DNA from: HK-STAS-PATE-2 sp046350895
GTDB taxonomy: Bacteria; Patescibacteriota; Patescibacteriia; 2-12-FULL-60-25
Length of the DNA stretch: 64,000 nt
Reading direction: 5' to 3'
Assembly: GCA_046350895.1 (NCBI GenBank)
Contig: JAXLZL010000001.1
Coordinates: 62,001-126,000, forward strand
Position numbers and translations under genes: made by a program. Below the pieces are notes generated by a model, which was not told the DNA's origin, ran no database searches, and worked only from the letters and a program-made list of their open reading frames with translations. This document shows positions 16,733 through 26,600 of this stretch, piece after piece (position 1 is the first letter of the stretch; the number at the start of each line of letters is the position of its first letter).

Positions 16733-17518
16733 ATGACCAGCATGTATCGCTCGGCCCTGCTCTGGGCCGGTCTCTTCACCCTCCTCCTCACCCTCACCGG
16801 ATGCCCTCCGGAGGACCCCGGTGACGGGGGCATGTGCAACAGCTGCCCCTGCAACTCGGCGCTCTGCGTCGGTGACGGTGGCATGGATGCCGACAGCGGC
16901 AATACCTGTACCCCCACGGGTGCCGAGGCGGGCCACTGCTCGGATGGTGTCGACAACGACTGCGACGGTCTCAAGGACGGCGCGGACACGGTCGACTGCC
17001 CCAGCTCGAGCTGCAATACGCCCGAGACGACGCGCGCGCTCTGTACCGATGGAGTCGACAACGACTGCAACGGCATGAAGGACAACGTCAACCCCGGGAT
17101 GGACCCGAACTGCGAGCCCATGAGCTGCACGCCAGGTATCTCGCCCGGCGTGGACACGGCCGAGACACGACACCGCACCAGCCACTGCTGGGACGAATCG
17201 TGGGAGCCTGCCTACCACGCCATCCTGACCGCGCCGCAGCAGTACAGCTGTTGCCCGTCGGGTGGTGGCACCTGCACCCAGGTCCAAATCCTCTACCAGA
17301 ACCGGATCAATACCGGCTACGAGGCGACGGTTGCCGTGTCGGGATCGGTACTCGGAGACTCCTACGTTTTCGAAGCCAACCAGTATCTCGTCTCGTACCG
17401 AACAAGCGGTAACTGGACCATGCTCCACATGGAGACCGACGGTAGCGTCACGGGCCAGGTATTGACGGGAAGCGCCAGCGCGCCGACCGTGGTCAGTACC
17501 CTGACCTGCACGCGCTAG
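16733..17518 (+). CDS. MopE-like Cys-rich lipoprotein, GC-rich and probably transferred
   Basis: A 261-residue predicted lipoprotein. The signal segment LLWAGLFTLLLTLTGC ends in a lipobox, with Cys at about 24. Two copies of the MopE-type putative metal-binding motif follow (CSDGVDNDCDG and CTDGVDNDCNG), a signature common in Myxococcota and related bacteria. The second half (about 140-260) has paired cysteines and beta-rich sequence without a family I recognise. AAGGCGG lies 4 nt before the ATG. Codons are strongly G/C-ending, unlike the flanking core genes. Surface calcium or other metal binding is plausible, and donor origin is inferred from composition and motif. Confidence 0.85.
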   Translation: MTSMYRSALLWAGLFTLLLTLTGCPPEDPGDGGMCNSCPCNSALCVGDGGMDADSGNTCTPTGAEAGHCSDGVDNDCDGLKDGADTVDCPSSSCNTPETTRALCTDGVDNDCNGMKDNVNPGMDPNCEPMSCTPGISPGVDTAETRHRTSHCWDESWEPAYHAILTAPQQYSCCPSGGGTCTQVQILYQNRINTGYEATVAVSGSVLGDSYVFEANQYLVSYRTSGNWTMLHMETDGSVTGQVLTGSASAPTVVSTLTCTR

Positions 17519-17555
17519 CACCGCATTACGAGCATCATGCTCGCACCTACATGAA

Positions 17556-17579
17556 ACCCTCTGACTTCAGTCGGAGGGT
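17556..17579 (+). terminator. Terminator after the MopE-like gene
   Basis: An 11-bp stem with one wobble (17556-17566 with 17569-17579), then ATTTCATTTCT. A small palindrome at 17529-17543 lies between it and the stop codon. Confidence 0.6.
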
Positions 17580-17590
17580 ATTTCATTTCT

Positions 17591-17625
17591 AAAAAAGAAC
17601 TCTGACCTTTGTCAGAGTTCTTTTT
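17591..17625. terminator. Bidirectional terminator between the MopE-like gene and the giant gene
   Basis: The arms 17591-17606 and 17611-17625 form a long stem with A-run and T-run ends on both sides. It lies immediately after the giant gene's stop codon (minus strand) and also reads as a second terminator on the plus strand. Confidence 0.8.
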
Positions 17626-17626
17626 A

Positions 17627-20600
17627 TTAGTTACCCGGTCTGAGCTGTACCGCGCCTGGATAAACAATCCAAGGACGTGTGGTAGATGTACTCAAGTCCG
17701 CAGGCTCATTCACACCACATTCATTCAAGTTCCTGTTAATACTTGAGGCTTTATACATCAGATCCTCACTAAGTATGTTATTCAGCTTAATGTTAGACGG
17801 TGTAGTCGAGTCTTCCGGGTCAGTTGCTGCCCCTGCATAGCATCCGCCATAGGTATGACGAATCTTACTGGTTGATGCATCCAATACCTGACCACTGGTA
17901 GCCACCGAACGGCATTCGCCCGTACACCAACCCCAGTTATCCATCACCTGCAAACGAGGCGTGAAATAGCAGGAGTTAGTCTTCGAGCCGCTAGCATCAT
18001 TGATATCGTCGAAACAACCTCCAGGCGGAGCCATTATTTCAGCGATACAAGAGTCTCCTGCAGCGCATTGAGCATCCGTAGTGCATGACTTGGAAGCGTC
18101 ACGTGAACAATGGCGGCCCGCAACGGCAGCCGTGACCGAACACTTCGGCAAACTCTTCGCCACGCTGCTATTACAGACGTACACGTGCGAGAAGTCGAAG
18201 TAGTTTGAGTCACAGGCATCACGGCTATTGCCGAACATGGTGCGAATCACACACTTATCACCCTTCACGCCAGAACACTCGGCATCAGCTGAACAATACT
18301 TCTGCGGCTGCTTCTGACAGACACCAGTCAACTTACAGAGACCGGCACCAGCAGGACAATCACTGTCAGCATTACAGGTGAGGCCGGCGGCGCGCACCTG
18401 ATCAGAACATTCGCTTTGCACATTGCAGAATGGCTTGTGGTTTTTGAGCTTGGTCTCGGCCACCTTGGTGTTTTGGCCATCGCCCCAATCGATATAGACG
18501 CGTTTTAATGGCATCTGATTGTGAGCCGCCCAGGCATAGAAGCGCATGCTTGCCGTGAATTGGCCGATACCAGCATTCAAGGCGCCCGATGTCTGGCCAC
18601 TCAAGTTGAAAGCATTCGTTTGCGCGACTTCACATTGTCCAGGCGATGAGCAGTTACGCGTATCAGGCGCTGCGACCACCGGTGGGCGCGGCGTGTAGTA
18701 CGTGATGTAGTTGAAACTCGAGGCCGGCTCACTTGAACCCAAGAAGGTCGGCGTATAGTGGCCGAGCGTCACATCGGTAGGCAATGGATAATCCGATTTT
18801 GGGTTGAGCGAATTCGGATCAGTGATCTTGTACGAGACAAGGCCGCAGTATTCGTCACTCGGATTCGGACACAGGTCGAGACGAGGATAGTAGCCGACGC
18901 CATGCGTACAGATATTAGTATCTTTGTCTGGATCATCTGAGTTCGCATCACCAGGGATGGTGACCGAAGTACATTCTGGGCTCGTCACCGCCCCACATGA
19001 ATTAAGCGAACCGACACCCGAGGCAAAGCTCGTCACCTTACAAGCGCCCGTATCATTGGTGCGGCAAACTTCGTTTTCTTTAAGACCACCGACGCAACGA
19101 CCGAATAAACTGTCTTTAGCAGGGATGGTCGTACACTTTTGCGCCTTCAGCGCATCATCCTTGGTAACGATACAATCAGCATCCGTTGTACACGAGTAGT
19201 ACTGGCCATTGAAGGTAGGTGCTTGGTTCGTGTTATTCCATCCAGATCTCGTGATGCCAGCCGTATTAAGAGCGCTGAAGAATACGAGATCATCAGGAGA
19301 TGAAGGATTGCTACCTTGACCAACATTTGAACCTCGATAGCGACATGCCTTACCTTTTGTTGCATCGCTCGTATTCACAGGGACACACTCAGCTGCGACT
19401 GTACCCTTTGTGCTTGCATTTGTACTTGGGGCAATAATAGGACATTCGTCGCTTGCACCACTGGTTGGGACATTACAGTTGGTGACGGTTGAATCACCAC
19501 CGTTCAAGTTACCGACACCGTCACACTTGAAGGCTTTGAGCGTTGCCGCAGCCGAGACACTGAGACCGGATTGGGCGCCGACCGTATAAGTTGAACCATT
19601 GAACGAAGCCTTGCTCGTATCAAGGATACAGCGGTTCAACGCACGTAGCTTGCCCGTACCGCCATTACCCGCAAAGACTAGACCCTGACATTCAGGCGTT
19701 GTCGAGCATTCGAGGCCTTTGCCCGGACCCTTGTTACAGGCGTAGGTAACTGAACGATCTGCAGCCGTTAAGGCATTCGCATCACATTTACCATCAAGGT
19801 TACAGTCGGCGGTACCATTCGTCGTGCAGTTCTTGCCTTTTAACGGACCTTCGAGACAAACTTTATCATTCTTCGTTACCGCCTCGAGCTGGTAGGTGTA
19901 TACGCGATAGACGCGGGCAAACATGTTGGACAAGAAGGCATATTTGTCACGAGGGAAGGCCGACGATGAGTAGTAGGTACGCACACCCGAACGCAAGAAA
20001 GTTGGCACCACCTTAGCCGAGAAACCTGCCATCTCACCACCGTCTTGAAAGAGCGGCTGTTTGCCAGCAACACCCGTATTCAAGGCGCTTGAGAACGGCG
20101 CATTGGTCGTACCCCACTGCAAACCGGTTGAAGGGTCACGGTATTGCCCCTGTGACCAAACTCGGTCGGTAAAGGCTGCGTCTTGGTTAGTATAAGCACT
20201 TTTCACTTCTGCCAACTCTTTACAGATCGAAGCCGTGCCGAGATCGACCGTGAAGTACATGAAGCGATGGTCACCACCGGTCTTACCCGCACAGGACGAG
20301 ACCCAGAAACCGACAAATGACCATGTGCCATCTGGCTTCGTGCCATCATATTCGCTCTGGAAGACGGCTCGGATGCCGAACCATGGGTTCGGTGAATCCT
20401 TACAGGAGTCATTGGATCGATAAGGATAGGTGCGGATATTTTCAAGCGACAAACCATTCTTCAAAGCCGAGAAGGCGTTATCAGCATCATTGAGACGATA
20501 GCCCGTCTCCCAGGTCTTGAATTGACACTGCTGCCCCTTGAAGAGATCGGCATCTGACTTGCCCTCGGCCGATTGTGCGAATTGCTTTTCACCATCATAG

Positions 20601-23600
20601 ACCGTGCTTGCATTGGTATTGCTTGAAACGCCTGCCACATCCATCTGCACACAAGGGCCGACGAATGGCTTCACGCCACTTTCATCTTTAACAATGTTTT
20701 CGTTGGCACGCGACAAGAAGGAGTTGTACTCGCCTTCAAACTTGGTACGCCATTTTGATTCACCGCCCGTCAACGATGTTTGGTCACTGTAGTTAATACT
20801 GCCGACATTATCGACGAATTCGCTTTGATACCCACAAGCCAAGCGACCCACCTCGCCATTAGCGGTTGGCTTAATATTGATATAACCAATATTCGCATCC
20901 GACAAAACGTTTTTTGCGGACTCAACCGTAGCAGTAGCACCAATCAATGAAAGCGTTGCCGGCGAATTGATACGGTAGAAGGTTTCGGTATAGCCATCAG
21001 CTGCATCCACGAGACGCAATGACTTATAGTCAGGGTTTGAACCCATGTACTTGTCGGCCGTACTGCAAAGGTTCCAGCTTGGGAATCCGGTCGCGCCAAC
21101 AATGGAGTTGTAAGAGGTATCACCCTTGGTTGGTTCGACGACATCAAAAATATTGTCTTTAACCTCAGGGATCCAGTTATGCGGACGGAACATCAACTGC
21201 TTCATGTCACCAACATAGGTCGAAGACGACGCCCTGAACTGATCATCAAACCAACCCTGGCCTTGACGGTCCCAACGCGTTGAACAACCGGATCTGCCAC
21301 CTTCACAAGCTCGGTTATGCGCGCTCTCGTAGGTTTCTGGCTGAAGTGGGTTTGGATAATAATTACCATCGGCCGCTTGAGAGAAGCGACGGATATTGCG
21401 GTAGTCCAAACTGACCGTCGTGGCAGGCTTGGCGGCACTCGTGCAGTAATACTGACCGGCATTCTGAGGAGGCAAGTAACCCGCCGTTGGCTGGTAGTGG
21501 AACGGATCCTTATCGCCGAACAAAATCGGATTCGGGTCCCAGGTCAAACATGGGCGGTCGGCTTGGTTGGCGCCATTAAACTGGGTTGAATCGCGTTCAA
21601 GACATTGGCCAAAGACACCCTTGATGATTTCAAGTTTGTTATAGGCGACACATTGGCCGTTGGTACCACACGACAACGCTGCCTGCGCGGCATTGATGCC
21701 TTGGGTAATCGTGTCGGCACCCGTGCCATCTGACACCGTGCCGTCATTAAGTCCCTTCGGGATACATGTCTGACCATCACGTGGGCCACCGACACAAATG
21801 GCAGGCAAAACGTCTTGTGCCGTCGGTGCGTAGAATTTGGTTTGCGTGTTATAGGTCACGCGCTTATAGGTACATGAACAGTCTTGGCCGTATTCACAGG
21901 TATTGGCATTATCAAAGCCTTCGACGCGCTCGGTTGGTGCCGGTGGCGTCTTGGCCGTATCCCATTCGGTGACATAGCTTGTGCCAAACGGCGAGTCCGC
22001 TTCTGGATTTGATCGGCATTCAGCCGGTGGGTATGCCGTCGTCAAATTCGCATCGGATTTAGGATCGTCAAGCTTGAACTTTTCGGCGAGCTTGTCGAAG
22101 TTCACCGCATCTGTCTCAGCCTTAACTGGCAAATAGCAGTAGAATGTTTTCGTTGCTGAACATTCACTGAAGTTGTAGAAACCGATAATCGTTTTACCCT
22201 CCTTGGTTACATACGAACAAAGCTTCAAATCTGGGTTCGCTTGCCCTAATGCGTCATTATCAAGCACCTTAGCCTGGTTAGGCCCGGCGCTACCATTAGG
22301 GATGCACTGCGTCACCGCACCGACACCCACGGGCGTGAACAGCTTAGAAGGCCCCATCTTCACCTTTGCGGCCAAACGATAGTCTTGACCAAAGCGGGCG
22401 GCAGCTTCTGGGTAGAAAGCCGTCGTCAAACCATCCTTACCAACACGTAAGGTCTTCGTATCAGAGATCTGGAAGGTATTTGGCAAGGCATAACCAGAAT
22501 AGTCTTTAGTGCCAAGCCCTACCGCGCGTGAGCTATAGACCGCACTATCAAAGAACGAGCCCTCGGTTAACACGGACTCTACCGTTGAACTTGCGCGGTC
22601 AACATAGTGCGAACAGAAGATATCACCCGGTTTGCCGGTTGATTTGTCACAAAGCGCGAGGTCGGTACAAATGTCTTTGTAGTTGCGTGTTGCCGGGTCA
22701 AAGACCGTTTCAGAACTGCGGCAACCGAGCCACTGGGCACAGTCGCGGTCAAGGTTTACTTTAACAATCAAGTTCGCATCATTTATACCACCCTGATTCG
22801 TTGCAACACATGATGCGTTTGTAGAATTTGCGATACAGTCGATCGGGGCGGTTGGTTTGTAGCCGTTCTTCGCATACGCATCGGCCGTTGCTTTGGCATT
22901 GTAACGAAGCGCATTGTCTGCCACGTCGCGCAACAAGACACAGCCGTTGGCAGGGTCAATCTGGCCTCCGCATGAAGACTTGTCGATACTGTCATTATTC
23001 AAGAAGAAGTATGGCTTACCCGAGCTGTGGTTAGGGTCAGTTGTGTCATTCACGTCACGGAATTCGGTACAACTGTCTTGTGACGCAGAACAGGTCGAGG
23101 TCCAACCCGCATAGGCTGCATCGCCACGTTGAGCCATGCCAAAGGTATTGCCATTGGCGAGAATACTTGGGTAACAAGGCGTGTTTGAACCCTGCACAAA
23201 CCAGCCATTGTAGTTGCCGTCAGGCAAAGTCTTTAATGGCGAGCCCGTTGGCGCACTGGCAAAATCTGCAGCCGAAAGGCGCACACCCTCTTTATATTCA
23301 CAAACCTTGCCCTCTGGGGCTCTGAAGTATTCTTTAGCACCCTGGTGGTCGAATTCTTCACAGAATTCTTCTGAAGGCTTACACAATGCTTCACCGTATT
23401 TGGTGATGTCATCTTTAAGATAAACCGTCGTCACGTCTTTGATACCCGATCGGTCTGGCGTGTAGTTTGGCTTACCAAAGGCACGGCATGAGTCGTTTTC
23501 TGCCTGACAGAGCTTTGACTTGTCATAGACAAGATACGTCATGCGGTCGGCTGGACGTACCGTCGTAGATGCAGGATACGTACTCGAAGTACCGGCAATT

Positions 23601-26600
23601 GTTACCGGTGTCGCATCTTGTTGGGTAAACGTTTGCGCATATGCCGAATCGCTATTACGTGTGTCAACAAAAGCACGACAACCGATTGCTTCGTCTTTAC
23701 ACAAGCGCGTAAAGCGGTGGGCGTAGACCGTATTATTGAAACGGTCTTTATATTCGCGGCAACCAAGCATCGCCTGAGGTTCAGGCGCGCCGGCATAGGA
23801 CGTGTCGCATTGCGCCGGGGTATTCCATGACTTGTTCACGACATAGACCGTGTCTTGCACGCGCTCTACGCGAACCTCATCGATAAAGACAAGGCGCGAA
23901 CCGATGCCAGGGACTGAAACCTCAAGCTGGGCCGTCGCAATATCAGGACCCGAGAAAAGACCGAGACTATAACGCTGCCAATCAGCACCAAGCGAAACCG
24001 TGCCAATCGCGCTCGCAGGATTTGAGCCGGCAAGTGAACGTAGCTGGATCGCGATCGGTGATGAGCCAGGCGCTTTTGCCCAGAAACTGACACGATACAA
24101 AGCTCCTTTCTCATTCGCGTAGTTTGCCACCGTGAGCGGCGCGCTGGCGGACAAGCGCAATGACTTATCACCCACCAATACGGATTCATCCGAGATATCA
24201 CCGTTATTAAAGGCACCGCGACCGTTGCGGAATGATTCGGTCAAAACGGTCGTCACGTTACCTGCCGATGAACCTTTGAAAGCACGGCAGCCTGCCACGC
24301 TCGCCTGACAACTGCGGCTCTCACCGAGATACGCATTATAGATACACTCCCCTGTCGCTTCGCGGAATTCGCCACCCGTCTTGCGGCAATCATCACCTTG
24401 GCCAGAACGCGAGATACGCAAAGCCACACATTGGTCGGTCGAAAGAACCGTTTGCGAATAATAGCGATAGAAGACATTGCCATCCTTATCATAGAATTGG
24501 CGGCAGTCTGGGTCCGTGCCGGTTCTCCAAAGGTTTTCGTTACACGAAGATGGAGTCTTTACCGTGCCATCCGTGCCACGCTTCGCCAAAATTTCAGGAC
24601 CAACGGCCGTTTCACCGGTTACGATGGATGCCGCTGAAATCAAGCTAAAGGTGCGAAGCTGGTAACCCGACTCAGAAGAACCCTCCCAGACATAGTACGA
24701 CTTGGTGCGTTGCGGATCAGGCTTGCGGCAAGCGCGAAGGTAGCTGAAAGACTGGGCCGTTTCACCGCCTTGTACGGATTGCTCGACATTGGTAAACGTC
24801 TCACAACCAACATCTTCTTGTTTACACTGGCTTGCCGTTGAAGGGATGAAATAATCCGGAGCGGTATCTGCATCGTCGCTGAAGTTCGGATCGATGTCTT
24901 TGACGAGATCGAAGGCGGATGCCTGTTTGCGGAATTCGGCATAACCGACACATTGCTGCGGACACAAATCGTTTTTCGACAAAATGGCTGGCACCTCGTC
25001 ACCGCCATTGGCGTCACGATAACCCTGACAACCGGCGTCAATCTGCTTACAAACACGGGCATACTTGGCGCAGCTAGGCGAGTCTTGGGCCGTGCCCTGA
25101 CAATTCAATTCTTCTGGAGCGACCTTCATGTGCACGACCGGCAACGAACGGTTTACGCCATCAACGAACGGCGTCGCATATTCGCCTTCTTCAAATTGCA
25201 CGGCATCAACCAAGGCATTTGAGCCCGTGATCACGACATTGGCCGTATTGCCGCCAGGCGGTACCACAAAAGAACATTCAAAACGCTGCCAGTTAGTGCC
25301 AAAACTCGATACGCTGATGGCAGGATTACCTGAAGCGACACAACCAGAAGAACGGTAGATAGAGGCAAGATCAGCTGCTGATGCACCCGTGCCGATGGAC
25401 ACGTTCACCGAAGCGGCACCCGCCGATTTGGCGCGGACATTGGCCGAAACCGTCACGATATTGCCTGGTACGACGCGCACATTTTGCGACAGTGTTGCTG
25501 CCACGGCTTCATAGGCTCGCGTACCGTCAACCGCGCCATTACCGTCAGCAACGGTAGGCGCAACATAATCAAACGTCGCATCACCGCTCGTCCAACCATC
25601 GAGCTTGGCCGGTGTACCATTTGACGTTTCAAACGAGCTATTCTGCAGCTGGTTCAAAGCCGTCCCGCCGATTTCTGCGGCGAGCAATTTGGTACAGCCT
25701 TCGTCGCCAGAGGCACAGGCGGTAAGCGTCTTGTCAGCATAAAACTTTGGGCCGCTGGTATTCCATGACCCGTCGGCATTGCGTTGGCTGAAGTAGCCTT
25801 CACAGCCGACATTGTCGGTCGTACAGACGCTGCCATCAATGGTATTGCGAAGATAAGCCACGTCGGTACCGGCACGCGTCGTATACGATCGGCAGCTCGC
25901 ATCACGCTCGAGACATTGGGTCGAATTGAAACGGTAGGTTGTTTTTTCAGCGACACAGTAACCGTAACCGCCAACACACTGGCCTTTTTCATCGCGTTGC
26001 AAACACGTTTGCACGTCACGGCATTCTTCGCGACGCTGTGGAGCCGTGCGCGATGAAATCAGGGTATCGCCATACCCAGACAAACGGCATTGCTGCGGGA
26101 AGGACGTAAGCACCCAATTCGAATCAACAAGCTTACACCATGGGTGTTGGGCATCGCGCAAACCCTGGTCATTACACTGAGAGAACCCATCAACGACTTC
26201 TTTTAGCGTTACGCAACCCGTCGTACTTTGGCAGCGAGCGATGTTTTCTGGCGAGTTGGCGGCAAACTCAAAACCAACCGGGATGATACGCATCGAACGC
26301 AGCTTGGCGAGGTTGCCGGCACAATAAGCATAGGTATAGCAAAGACGGTCTTGGTTTTCTTTGGCGTTCGTGACTGGGATCAAGCGCCAATCCGACTTCA
26401 TCAAGCCCTGCTCCATCGCTTTGCCGATAGTGAGGTTACCTTCATCGCCTTGGCCAGAAACAACCTGAGCAAGCGCTTCGTCCATGGCACAGTTCCAGAT
26501 ATTGCGGCCTTCTTCTGGACATGAGTACAGGTCAGACAACACTTCGATGTCGCTATTGCGCAAAAGATTCACATCGCGCAAATCGATATTCGCCAAGCGC

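Noticed and set aside
16664..17521. 285-codon minus-strand frame opposite the MopE-like gene
   Set aside because: High-GC antisense shadow. The plus frame has a lipobox, MopE motifs and an SD site.
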